DNA of 64,000 nt from Crocodylus rhombifer (taxonomy: Eukaryota; Chordata; Crocodylia; Crocodylidae). A model generated the notes under the pieces. It had not been told where the DNA came from. It searched no databases and saw nothing but the letters and a program-made list of their open reading frames with translations. Below are positions 49,146 through 58,707 of the stretch, in pieces. The translations under genes and the position numbers were made by a program. The DNA lies in NCBI GenBank assembly GCA_038503035.1, contig JAVSML010024002.1, positions 934,587 through 998,586 of the forward strand, given 5' to 3'. Position 1 is the first letter of the stretch, and each line of letters starts with the position of its first letter.

Positions 49146-49345
49146 AAATTCCCCTTGGCTTTGGTAATTTGGTCTTTGACTCCAGAACCCTCATTTAGTC
49201 TGTGACTTGGATCTGACCCCTTGATTTCTCCCTGGGATTTGGTAATTTGGTCTTTGACTAGAACCTTGACTCAGGCTGTGACTTGGACTCTGCTCCTGAA
49301 ATCCCCGCTTGGTTTAGGTACCTTAGACTCTAGCTTCTGTTTCTG
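49146..49345. repeat. Tandem repeat, 78-bp unit
   Basis: TTTGGTAATTTGGTCTTTGA occurs at 49160 and again at 49238, followed in both units by AGAACC and CTGTGACTTGGA in register. A third partial unit (CCCCGCTTGGTTTAGGTACC) follows. About 2.4 copies. Confidence 0.75.
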
Positions 49346-49426
49346 GCCCTCTTCTGGTGGCCTGGCACTAAGCAAGACTGCCTATGTCCCAGTCCTTATA
49401 GTATCATGTTCCAGTTTCCACTAGAG

Positions 49427-49880
49427 CAGTGGTCACCACCCAGTGGGTCTCAATCCACCAGTAGATCTCAGAGCCTCTTGTGGTTGATCTCAGAGCCTCT
49501 TGGAATCGATCCAAGGTTGGTGTCAGGGCACCCCATGCATGCAGGGGAACCCCAGCCCAGCAGATCAGCCACTGGGGGAGGGAAGGAGCAGGGGCTAAAT
49601 CGAGGCTCCTGCAGTCAGGGACAGTGCCGTAGAGGCAGGAGCAGGGGTAAGTTGAGTGGGGTCCTGGCTGAGTGGGACTTACCTGCTGGGGAGGTGTGCC
49701 CCCAAATACTTTTTTCTCCCTCTGCCTCAATCTGCCCTCCCTTCCCTCCCTCCCTACAGACTTATTTGCTGGCCGGGGTGGGGGGAAGGTGGGGAGGGGT
49801 GGTTGGTGGTGGCACACAGTAGATCTCGGGTTGCTTTTAAATGCCAAAGGTGGTCTACTTAAAAAGGTTGGAGACCACTG
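49427..49880. mobile_element. hAT-type non-autonomous element, 454 bp
   Basis: Ends CAGTGGTCACCACCC and (reverse-complemented) CAGTGGTCTCCAACC form a terminal inverted repeat, and the 8-bp flanks are CACTAGAG and GACTAGAG (7 of 8). The 8-bp duplication and the CAG/CTAGAG preference are typical of hAT-Charlie elements. No transposase. Inside is a 22-bp direct duplication (GATCTCAGAGCCTCTTG at 49463 and 49485). The overlapping frames on both strands in this GC-rich interior are spurious. Confidence 0.8.
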
Positions 49881-49888
49881 GACTAGAG

Positions 49889-51100
49889 TACATCCAGATT
49901 CATCCTGCACTGTGTTCAGAATGAATCACTCCGGATATACACTGGTGTAACTGAAAGTAGTACTTGCATTTGTGTTTACATATTTGGAGCCAGATCTTCC
50001 CCAGTGCAAATTTAGAGTTGGGAAGAGGATCACACCTCTTCACTTCTTAGATACTGAAGCCAGGTAAGTCTTTAACAAGTTGTATGTAAATAGATAGCTC
50101 AGCTTCTGCAATTTCATTTTGTGTGTTTTTCTCTGTTTTTACCTGCTTTGCCCCTTACCAATAGCAAAGTGTGGAATATGTTTATATCAAATAATATCTG
50201 TGACAGTGCCTAATAGGTCTTCTATAGTTGAAAAGCTGTCAGCAGTTCCCTAACTAGCAATGGGGTACTAAGTGAAATCAGTGGTAGCTGCATGTGGCTG
50301 GATTCCTTTGCTGATACAGAGAGAGAAATGTTCAGCATTGCTACTGGCAAAACTGGGTAAGGAAATGAAAGTTAAAGTCTGATGCCAACATACATGAATG
50401 CACTGTGAAAAGAAAAGGTCCCCTAAATCCATCAGCAAGAAAAAAAAAAAAAAGTTTGCAAGCTTCTTTCCTATTTAGCAGTACTTGATTTGGCAGTTGG
50501 GGGATTCCCCCCCCTCCCTACACCTAATTCTTAGATGTTAGTTTGTGATTTATGAGGTGTCCAAAAGCAAACCTGAAAGCCACAAGATATAAAGAAAACA
50601 GGCCTCAAATGGTCAGTCCAGATTTCCTGCTAGGCGTAAAGACTGTTATATTCATTAGGGAATCCAACAAAGAAAAACATTATGAGTATCAAAAACGCAT
50701 CTGATCTGAAAGCTGTAAAGTGGAGTTTAAGAAATTTCAAGATGCGTGATTTGTTTAACATTTGGGTTACCTGTGTGACATTGTGTAATCTCAGTGACAC
50801 ACTTCTGAATGATAGCCCTAAAGATCAAACTGACCACTTACCCTCATGCTGTTTTTCCCATCCAGTGCTAATTATGATGTTTGTCTTTGTAGAACGCTTA
50901 TGCTCCCGGCATTCAAATGGCTTTCCCACTTGTGGCCTCAGCTGGTGTGATGATACCTAAGCAAGGAGGCATGAAACTCTGTTGTTTTTATTTCCATGTT
51001 TGCTCCTTCTGTGTTTTCACCTGCGTGCCAGAGGGTGACGAAATTTTGTCAGAAACACCATAAGAATTCCCATTAGCTCAGAGAGCAAGCACTCAGAGAC
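49889..51100. other. No feature recognised
   Basis: Unassigned. A-run at 50440-50454 without a recognisable body. Confidence 0.5.
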
Positions 51101-51107
51101 AGCTATA

Positions 51108-51195
51108 TCCCTTACCTACCTCACAGCCATGTTGTGAGGTTTATTCGATAATGTCTGTAAAGTGCATCAACATCTTTAGATGAAAGGCAATACAG
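51108..51195 (+). mobile_element. MIR-type SINE 3' part
   Basis: CCCTTACCTACCTCACAG, TGTTGTGAGGTTTATTCGAT, AATGTCTGTAAAGTGCATC and TTTAGATGAAAGGC follow the familiar MIR3/MIR tail order ('CCTACCTCACAGGGTTGTTG ... TGTAAAGCGCTTTGAGATC'). Confidence 0.7.
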
Positions 51196-52556
51196 ATGTG
51201 AAAAGTACATTTAGAGTTAAATGAGTATAATGAACCATCAACTGGTGTAAACAGCTCCATTTGAACAATTTGAACATCCGGTCCTATTGCCCATGGAGGG
51301 GGAACGCTACAGATGAAATCCATTGCCTTCAAGTTAGGTCCAGATTTTGCTCTGCAGTTGTCACCGTGCAGTGAACAGAGGACATTTGCCTTGAATTATG
51401 GAGGTTTCTATCACCTGAGCTAAAAGAAAACATTTCACTTTGAGAAAGAAGTAAGTGGCAACAGTAATGGGACTACTACTAGAGGGAGACATAATCATGT
51501 GTCCTTCACCAGCATACTACAAAGAAATCTTCCCCAAATTTCTTTTTATAGTTGTTAGATACCTCACTAAAATACCTAATGAACTATAAATCTAAGAAAT
51601 ATACATAAGCATAGTCACCGTTTGTTTTTACTAGTAAATACCATCCTTTTTTTTAGGGGCTTAGGAAGTCAGAAATTCTCCTGAATGGTGAAAACTGTGA
51701 TCTTCGTGAATTGATCTCAACTGATCTCTTCTTAAACCAGGGTAGATTTAAAAAAGGATGATTGTTAAAAAGTCAGGTTTTTGTTTAATTTGAGGTTTTA
51801 AATATAATCGAGAGTTTTGATTTTCTGACTTAAAATGTAGCAAGGTTTTCTTTTCTTTTTTTTAAATAACCCTTTTTCAAATCGAACTATGAATGTAATG
51901 CAAAAATGTTAAGGATCAAACATTTAAATACAAAATAAATACACTGAATGCATGGCTCATGGAAATTCAACATGAATAAAAATGGAGGGAGAAGATGAAT
52001 GTACTGTTTTTAAGTTGGAAAAACTGCCTAAGCAACAGAGAACACTATCTCAAATTCAAGCGGCATACGTGAGGGAACTTACATTCTGATCTCTGTCATT
52101 TAAGTATATTTGAAAATGCCCCAGGCTAACTTGAAATAAATTGCTCTCATTATTGACAGTGTAGCTGGCCAGTGACTGTGATCCTTCCCTGAAGTCCCTT
52201 CCAATCCCAGTACTCTGGGGGCGGGATGCAAAAACAGCATAAAAGGCAGCATTTTTTAACTGTTCTGATTTGTTTTCTTCCTTGGGGTCACGGAGCTGTG
52301 TGTTCCAGCAGCTCAGCATCAGACAACTGTGGCTAGCAGCACTGATCTTCTGAAGGATTCCTAGCAAGAGGGACTTCAGATTCAGAATACCTTCAAGGCT
52401 CTTTTATTTTATTAATATATTCATTGATTTCTTCTTTTGAATTCTATAATTATATTGAATAGGATTACTATAGAATTTAATTTATATAGGAAGGGAAATA
52501 CATTTAGATTTTATTTCTGTACATTTAAAGCTTTGCAACATATGTCATGCATTATA
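51196..52556. other. No feature recognised
   Basis: AT-rich, unassigned; the longest frame is 103 codons (52056-52367, minus) without a domain. Confidence 0.5.
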
Positions 52557-52720
52557 GAATGTATATAGGGACAAGGCCATATTTCTATTTGCTTGTATAC
52601 TTTTCTTATTTGCACCACACAGCTATGCTCTTGAATTTATATAGGGACAAAGCCATATTTATATTTGCTGTTGTATATTTCTTCATTGCACCACACACCT
52701 AAGCTTTTGAATGTATATAG
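52557..52720. repeat. Tandem repeat, 76-bp unit
   Basis: Units start with GAAT(G/T)TATATAG at 52557, 52633 and 52709, each full unit continuing GGGACAA(G/A)GCCATATTT and TTGCACCACACA. Two complete units and a 12-bp third, which ends exactly where the fold-back element begins. Confidence 0.8.
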
Positions 52721-53127
52721 AATTCCACTGTCTATATTTAGTCCATGAGTTGCTGTACCTAGGAGGCTGGTGAAGTGAAGTTCATAGGCCCAGCTGTAAA
52801 AAGTGATTTGTAAATTGTTCCCTCTCAGGATCAGGCCTGAGAGACTGGAGGCAGAGTTTTTTTGGTGAGGAATGTGCCCCGACAGGTACTTGGGTATTGT
52901 TGTCTTTGATAGATTATGGTGTGCAGTTTGTGGGGGTTCTGGAAATTGTCGGCAGGTTTTGTGTCTTGAGCTGTAGGAAGTTGGCTTGAGTTCTGGTGAT
53001 GAGGTTAGGTGCTTGTTTGAATTTACAAACCACTTTTCAGAGCAGGGCCTATGAACTTCTTTTCATCAGCCTCCTAGGTATAGGTACCAAAATTCATGGA
53101 CTCAATATAGATTAGACAGGGGAATTC
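52720..53127. mobile_element. Fold-back element with about 97-bp inverted arms
   Basis: The left arm 52720-52816 and the right arm 53030-53127 are reverse complements along their whole length with scattered mismatches. Shared landmarks are GAATTCC, AGTCCATGA, ACCTAGGAGGCTG, AGAAGTTCATAGGCCC (left AGTGAAGTTCATAGGCCC) and TTTGTAAATT. The 213-bp spacer has no coding frame. Long arms with a short spacer are typical of fold-back or MITE-type DNA transposons. Confidence 0.75.
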
Positions 53128-53734
53128 TGACACACTGCAACCTGCTGGACATCTGACTTCCCAGGTACCTCTGCACTTTTACCCGCACTGCTACATCCCT
53201 CTTCCCCCCACCCCCTAGCCTGTCCCTCACCCCCTGATGCCTCCATTTCCATTTCCACTGATTGGTTTTCTTGCCTGAATTGCAGGCCAGGCCAGCCTCT
53301 GGCTTCTTTACTATTCCTTCCATCCAGGACCAGCAGACACACCAACTGCAGGTGCTTCCTCAGACTGACAAAGGGTTTTTCAACCCAAAAGTTTTCTAAG
53401 GTATATTTCTCTAACTATTCTGGTTTTTTTTTCAGAATAAACATATAAACATAAAAACACAAGATAAACCATCACACACCACGAGTAACATATATCCAGC
53501 CCAAAATCTTTACTTCTTGCTTTCAGTTCTTTTATAAAAAGAAAGGCTCGGTGACAGTTTGGCTGCCTAGGATGGTGCTGATGCTGGTGCTACTGTACCA
53601 CCCACTAAGTTATTATTTTACCTGTTGCCATGAAAAGTGGTGGACCAGATGGAGGCTGTAGGGGAGGAGGAGCCCTCATTGGGGCATGCTTCTGCATTGT
53701 GTACAGGCTCCACTGCCAGTGAGGGCACACCTTA
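53128..53734. other. No feature recognised
   Basis: Unassigned; 53100-53345 has two overlapping minus frames that are compositional. Confidence 0.45.
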
Positions 53735-53748
53735 ACACACACACACAC

Positions 53749-53798
<50 letters not shown>
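53735..53798. repeat. (CA)n microsatellite
   Basis: ACACACACAC, interrupted once by CATA at about 53749, then an unbroken CA run to 53798. Likely length-polymorphic. It generates spurious Cys-Val or His-Thr frames on the two strands. Confidence 0.97.
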
Positions 53799-53800
<2 letters not shown>

Positions 53801-53854
53801 GCTGTTCCATCAAAACATTGAAACACAAGTTGAAACAGAATGATGCCGTTTTGC

Positions 53855-54060
53855 ACAGGGCAGGAAGCAAGCTGGGGTCATAGGATCCCAGCAAGATAAG
53901 CATCCAATTTGCTCTTGAAGGTGTTCAATGTACGTGCTTGAACCACCTCCGATGCCAGACTGTTCCAGACCTTGGGGGCTCAGACAGTAAAGAAATTCTT
54001 CCTTATGTCCAGCCTGAAATGGTCTTGCAGTAGTTTGTGACCATTTGACCTCATCATCCC
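53855..54060 (-). other. CR1 3' UTR and ORF2 tail region
   Basis: Minus-strand sequence encodes the degraded end of ORF2 (EEFLYCL...LEQSGI region at 53810-54085) and runs into the 3' UTR GGGATCCTATGACCCCAGC. Confidence 0.7.
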
Positions 54061-54392
54061 TTGGGGCGCTCTGGTGAACAAACATTCCCCCAGTTACTGG
54101 TGGTCACCCTGATAAACTTATAGGTGGCCATCAGATCACCCTTGAGCCTGCGCTTTTCCAAGCTAAAGAGCCCCATGGCTCTCAGCTTGTCATCATAAGG
54201 TCTGTTTTCCTGACCGCTGATCATGCACATGGCTCTTCTCTGGACTCTCTCAAGCTTCCCCACATCCTTTTTGAATTGTGGAGCCCAAAATTGGATGCAG
54301 TACTCCAGCTGCAGCCCCACCAAGGCCAAATACAAGGAGAGAATGATGTCCCGGGATTTGCTTGAGAAGCATCTATGGTCACAGGACACCAT
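54054..54392 (-). pseudogene. CR1 ORF2 post-palm region
   Basis: The frame reads [48 protein letters not shown], then [20 protein letters not shown] and TYKFI. This is the region after the catalytic palm of CR1 reverse transcriptase. It begins in a frame different from the upstream RT piece. Between WLENWLCSQTQRVVIDG (in 54221-54481) and this region the YADD catalytic block and roughly 100-150 residues are absent. So an internal deletion, not just a point change, inactivates the enzyme. Confidence 0.9.
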
Positions 54393-54414
54393 GAGGAGTG
54401 ACTTCCATCTATTA

Positions 54415-54873
54415 CTACTCTCTGGGTCTGACTACAGAGCCAATTTTCCAGCCAATGGATTGTGTGGACCCAAGGCCACAATTGGCCAGTTTCGCCAAGA
54501 GGTGATCATGGACTATAAGATCAAAGTCTTTTTTGAAGTCAAGATATATGACATCGATCTCTTCTCCCTTGTCCATGTGATAGGTCACCTGGTCATAGAA
54601 GGAAATGAGATTGGTCAAGCAAGACCTACCCACAACAAACCCATGCTGGCTATCCCTTAGGATGTTGGTGTTGGCCAGTCTATTAAGGATGGCCTCTTTA
54701 ATAAACTTTTCTAAGATCTTCCCTGGGATAGAAGTCAGGCTGATAGGCCTATAGTTTGCCGGATCCACTTTCCTCCCTTTCTTGAAGATAGGCACCACAT
54801 TGGCCTTCCTCCAGTCTTCGGGTACTGGACGAGTGAAGAATAATCCTCCTTGGAGGTGAATCCCATCCTCCAT
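54415..54873 (-). pseudogene. CR1 ORF2 reverse transcriptase, N-terminal part
   Basis: One frame reads PVPEDWRKANVVPIFKKGRK, then PANYRPISLTSIPGKILEKF, then SQHGFVVGRSCLTNLISFYD, then the first palm motif IDVIYLDFKKDFDLIVHDHL, and ends LENWLC-like after a frame shift. The palm A aspartate is present; the usual family form is YLDFSKAFD, so this copy has KKD in place of SKA. The upstream join to the linker (AKSILSQRKGS at 54749-55000) is a second deletion or frameshift. RNA-dependent DNA polymerase in the intact family; not functional here. Confidence 0.92.
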
Positions 54874-55000
54874 CCTTTGTAGGCCTTTCTTTTAGCCTCA
54901 GAAGGTTTCTTAGGTCCCTGGAGAGCCAGGGGGGCTGCTGTGCCCTCTTGCTGCCTTTCCTCTGAGATAGAATAGACTTAGCTTGTGCACTGGGGAGCAA

Positions 55001-55384
55001 TCAATCTTCTTGAACTACCCTTTCCCTGGGGTCTTGGTCCCTTATAGCCTCACTGAAAAGCCTCCTAAGCTTGTTAAAGTTGGCTTTTCTGAAGTCAAGG
55101 ACTTCTGTGTTGCTGACTGACTTGCCAGCTTTATGGCGGATGGTGAAGGTGATCAGCTCATGGTCACTGTCACCCAGCTTCCCATCGATCATTAGGTTGT
55201 TAATTAGGTCATCCCCAGTAGCTAGTACAGGGTTGAGCAGCGCTTTGCCTCTTGTTGGCCCGTAGACTTCTTGAGTCAGGTAGAGGTCATCCACACACAA
55301 TAGGAAGCTTTGCGACTGCTCAGATTTTGCTAAGCAATCCTCCCATGAGATGTCTGGGTAATTGAAGTCACCCATAACAACCAT
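55001..55384 (-). pseudogene. CR1 ORF2 endonuclease, C-terminal half
   Basis: The frame begins MVVMGDFNYPDISWEDCL and continues to LINNLMIDGKLGDSDHELIT. GDFN and SDH are conserved blocks of the APE-type endonuclease that nicks the target DNA, and the terminal Asp-His pair is intact. After that comes the linker (NTEVLDFRKANFNKLR). A 155-bp interval with stops separates it from the N-terminal half. Confidence 0.92.
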
Positions 55385-55539
55385 GGTCCTGGAGCATGCG
55401 GCCTCAGCCAGTTCCCGGGTAAACTCCTGGTAGAGCTCAGGACTTTGGGTGGGAGTCTACTACTCCCCTGTCCCGTGTGCCGTGTTCCCTACAGATTTTA
55501 ACCCAGAGGTGCTCCAGTCATCCACCCTGGTCACCAAGA

Positions 55540-55911
55540 TCAGCTTGCAGGGATTAAGCTTTCCTTAACATAGAGAGCTACACCCCCACCCCTTTTATCT
55601 ACACAATCTCTTCTGTATTGGGTATAGCCATCAATGCCCATGGTCCAGTCATGGGTGGAGTCCCACCAGGTCTCCGTTATCCCTATGATATCATAATTAT
55701 TTGCACTGAGCAGGAGGACGAGCTTCTTCTGCTTGTTCCCCAAGCTGGCATTTGTGTGCAGGCAGGCAAGCGTCCCTTTGGGGGCTCTTGGCTTGCCCAA
55801 AGATTGTACCAGGGTTGGGACAAGGGTGGGCTCCCTTAAGTGCCTTGGCCCACTGGCTTTGCAAGGGTTGCTCAGTGGGCCAGCAGTGGCAGTAGTCCCT
55901 CCATTCCCCAA
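55540..55911 (-). pseudogene. CR1 ORF2 endonuclease, N-terminal half
   Basis: Directly after the ORF1 stop. The frame contains CLHTNASLGNKQKKLVLLLS, NNYDIIGITETWWDSTHDW, GYTQYRRDCVDKRGGGVALY and VKESLIPAS. The TETWWD glutamate that binds metal is present. The start at 55911 is the first possible codon after ORF1; the real family start lies in the same area. It stops at 55540. Confidence 0.92.
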
Positions 55912-55916
55912 TGGGC

Positions 55917-56618
55917 TTAGTTTAAAGCCCAGTGGAGCAGGTCAGACAGTCTGGCTGAGAAGAGCCTCCTTCCCAGGGGAGAGAGGTGGAGGCCATCTCT
56001 TCCCAGAAGCTCTCTGCCTCTCTCACCAAAGAGCAGGCTGTGGTCATGGAAGCCAAAGCCTTCCCGATGACACCAGCGCCGCAGTCTTTGGTTGACTATA
56101 TGGATCCTCCTTTCCCTCCTCAGCCCAGGCCCTGAGACTGGGAGGATCGACGAGAACACCAGCTGTGCCCCCAAACCCTTTAGCCCCACTCCCAAATCCC
56201 TGTAGTGCCTCATGACCCGGCAGGGAGCACTCCGAGCCGTGTCATTTGTGCCCACATGAATAAGGAGCATAGAACAGTGGTCTGTGGGCTGGAGGAGCTT
56301 TGGGATCTTCTCCACAATGTTCCAGATGTGGGCCCCCAGGAAGCAGTAGACTTCCTGAACTAAGGGGTTGGAGCGGCTGATTGCCTCCTCAGTGCCCCTC
56401 AGTATGGAGTCTCCCACGACAAACACTTGATGTTTTGTCTTGGGAAGAGCAGGGGAGATGGCTGCACTTGAACCTGTGTTGCTTGTGGGACCTGGCAACT
56501 CTGCAGGCTCTGCTGGAGCACCAAGAGGTACATACCTGTTGCTAAGCTCCAGTGGGGAGCTCTGCAGCTGCTGGGGGGTGTTTAGGGGACTTCGGGGGAG
56601 TGGAGGCGCAGCGGGCTT
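55917..56618 (-). pseudogene. CR1 ORF1 esterase domain, open frame
   Basis: The frame is open from after a TGA at 56619-56621 down to the stop at 55917 (233 codons). Counting from the TTG codon at 56498, GDSILRG (residues 29-35) supplies the nucleophile serine, HVGTND (81-86) is the glycine/asparagine block, and DGLHLSPLG (168-176) supplies the Asp and His. That is a complete SGNH/GDSL-type esterase set with all four landmark residues. CR1 ORF1 normally also has an N-terminal zinc-finger/PHD part, which is missing, so the protein would be truncated. The upstream part contains LSNRYVPLG, as in other CR1 ORF1 proteins. No ATG start is visible in a good context. Confidence 0.9.
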
Positions 56619-56645
56619 TCACCCATGCGTCTCTCGCTGCTCTGG

Positions 56646-57045
56646 AGCCTAAGATGCCTGCAACCTGTACATAATCTGTACCTCTTCACTTTCTAGACCA
56701 ATAGAAGTTAATCTGTTCAGCAGTATGTGTCGGTACAATACCTTATAGCTCCTTTAGAAAGTGTTTGGGGCTACTTGGAAGGAAAGACACTTTCATAAAA
56801 TCAGCTGATTGTTATTTCTTTGGGATTTCGGGCACTATTACCCATGAAATGCTGCCTTGATAGTAAACTTGCTAATAATGAACCATCATTGATCTTAAAA
56901 AAAATAAAGTAGTGGTTCTGGAATAGCATCATTTATTATAGTTCTTGCTTTATTGAAACACACCTTTATTTACAGTATATGGGTCTCATTTCTCAAGGAT
57001 AGCTATCATAACAGTCTGATAACAATCTCCAAATTCCTGAAGGTT
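56646..57045. other. No feature recognised
   Basis: AT-rich spacer between two CR1 insertions. Confidence 0.5.
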
Positions 57046-57163
57046 GATTATAGAGAGGTAAAAATAGACTTTTCTCTGTGGCCATAGAGGTCAGAACAAA
57101 GAACAGTTGCCTCAAACTCCAGCAGAGGAAATTTAGGTTGGAAATTAAGAGAAACCTTCATAC

Positions 57164-58144
57164 TGTCGGGGTAAACTGAACAGAATGAATCGGGCCCCAA
57201 GGTCATGGTGGGCCGGGGTGGCAATTAGATACGGACAGGTGGGATTATTGGCATGGAGTTCAGAGATATGGACCTGTACTGGATTTGAACAAAGATGAAT
57301 TTATTTAACTTACGCTTTAGGCGTAGGCAACGATGTCTTCAGTTACAGTATTAACAACAGAGAACAACGAAGGGGTCTGTTGGCCCACGAGGTTCCCTGA
57401 CAGAGCAAGCCTGTCAGATAAGTCCCAGGGCTGGTCAACAGCTCATAAATGGGGTAAACAGACAAACAGAACTGTAACATGTAGATCAATAACTGGGGTC
57501 GTGACGCCAGTCCAATGGACAAACAGATGGTCGATGATGAAAGCCAAGGTCGAAAGCCAGGTAAGTAGAGTCATGTCGAGGTACCGAGGGTGATCTGGAG
57601 GCGAAGTCAAGGCCAAAGCGAAAACAGTCCAGTAACCGGAGAATCGTCAGTATGAGGAGAATCCAAATCATAGTCAAGGATGGCGAGAAGTTAATCGAAA
57701 GCCGAATAATCAAAGCCGCAATCACTATCAGTTAAGACACAGTGTGTCAAACTGAGGGAGGAGATCAATAGGTCTAAGGGCCTGACTGAGAGGCAGTCCC
57801 TGCAGCACCAGCCTCTGTCTCCAGCTAACGCAATCTCCCCCCGAGGGAGGGGCTCACTGAACTTTTATCTGAATTTAGTGGCCAATCAGAACGCTCTCCG
57901 CAGAGAAATTTCTAGTCAGATTACCTCATGTCAGGTTCTGACTGAGCATGCTCTCAGTCAGAAGCTGACACAATCTGAGCATGCGTCTGTGGGGAAAGTA
58001 GGTCAACAATGATTGACAGGTCCGCAGGTCACTCAGGGGGCAAGGGCTGGGTGAGCCTTGGACCTTTCCACTCACAGAGTCCAATATGCATGTCAGTCTC
58101 AATCTTCTGTGTTGGCAGCATCTAATCAAAATTTTGCTCTGACA
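57164..58144 (-). mobile_element. Solo LTR with 5-bp target duplication
   Basis: Starts TGTCGGGG and ends CTCTGACA (TGTC...GACA), flanked by CATAC at 57159-57163 and 58145-58149. It sits in the middle of a CR1 tail, which fixes both boundaries. 981 bp, no gag/pol and no second LTR, so it is a solo LTR left by recombination. The minus strand is the likely sense, judged from ATTGGCC followed by GATAAAAG (57862-57889), a CCAAT-type/TATA-type pair in U3. A 5-bp duplication fits Gypsy or several endogenous retrovirus classes; which one is not decided. Confidence 0.88.
57862..57889 (-). promoter_or_regulatory. LTR promoter-like pair
   Basis: On the minus strand GATTGGCC (57880-57887) is followed by AGATAAAAG (57862-57870). 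An inverted CCAAT box plus a TATA-like box in this order is common in LTR U3 regions. Confidence 0.4.
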
Positions 58145-58345
58145 CATACTAATGAGGAAGGTCAAGCATAGGAACAGGCTACATAGAGAAATTGTGAAAT
58201 TTCCATCCCTGAAAATTTTCAAGGGCAGGTTGGACAGACACATGGCTGGAATGGTTTAGTCAGGATGTTCATGTCTGGAGCTGGGAATTGGACTAGATGA
58301 CCTTTTAAGGTCCCTTCCAGACCCACTTTCCTATGATCCTTTGAG

Positions 58346-58504
58346 GATAGTCACCATTTGTTTTTACTTTACCTAAAAATGTGAGGCTAGCTGTGCAGAA
58401 AACTAAGCACCCACAACTTCCAGTTGATGTCAGTAGAACCCCAAATATTCTCAGCATCTCAAACATGCTGCTCAATACCTTTTGGGCTTAAGCACATACC
58501 AAAT
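58346..58504. other. No feature recognised
   Basis: Short unassigned spacer. Confidence 0.5.
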
Positions 58505-58578
58505 ATATGATACCAGCTACTGAATTTGTGAAAGTATAACACATATATATATGATACCAGCTACTGAGTTTGTGAGAG
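58505..58578. repeat. 44-bp direct duplication
   Basis: ATATGATACCAGCTACTGA at 58505 recurs at 58549; the 30-bp units (58505-58534 and 58549-58578) differ at two positions. Confidence 0.85.
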
Positions 58579-58707
58579 GCAAGGATTTATTAGGGTGATA
58601 TCATCAGGTGACCTGATGAAGAATGTCTTACATTCAAAAGCTTGTTTAACTCTATCCAAATTATGCAGTTGGTGCAATATAAGATATCACCCTAAGTAAT
58701 CCTTGCC
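58578..58707. repeat. Fold-back with 25-bp arms
   Basis: GGCAAGGATTTATTAGGG... (58578-58602) is the reverse complement of 58683-58707 with 23 of 25 matches. The loop (about 80 bp) contains CCTGATGAAGAATG, AAAAGCTTGTTTA and TTGGTGCAATATAAG, which recalls a repeat motif common in amniotes ('GATGAAG...AAAGCTT...'). The outer copy of the duplication abuts it. Confidence 0.7.

Larger units (their letters stand above)
53855..56645 (-). mobile_element. CR1 LINE, internally deleted
   Basis: The most complete LINE here, about 2.8 kb against roughly 4.5 kb for an intact CR1. In minus-strand order it has the esterase part of ORF1, endonuclease, a linker piece, the reverse transcriptase fingers and first palm motif, the post-palm region and part of the 3' UTR (53855-54060). 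Missing are the start of ORF1, some endonuclease, the linker/early RT region and the YADD-containing palm. It also lacks the usual CR1 terminus, stopping near a CTTCCTGCCCTGTGC word, so the 3' end may have been lost. It is inactive. Confidence 0.93.
57050..58345 (+). mobile_element. CR1 LINE 3' end, split by an LTR
   Basis: The first part (57050-57163) matches the ORF2 end seen at 25080-25170 (AGAGGTCAGAACAAAGAACA, CTCCAGCAGAGGAAATTTAG). The second part (58145-58345) continues it (AGGAACAGGCTACATAGAGA, TTCCATCCCTGAAAATTTTC, then GGACTAGATGACCTTTTAAG and TCCTATGATCC). The 981-bp interval between is an inserted LTR, and removing it with one copy of the 5-bp duplication restores a continuous CR1 tail. 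Confidence 0.88.

Noticed and set aside
53605..53903. Cys-Val repeat frames on the minus strand and His-Thr repeats on the plus strand
   Set aside because: They are translations of the CA microsatellite.
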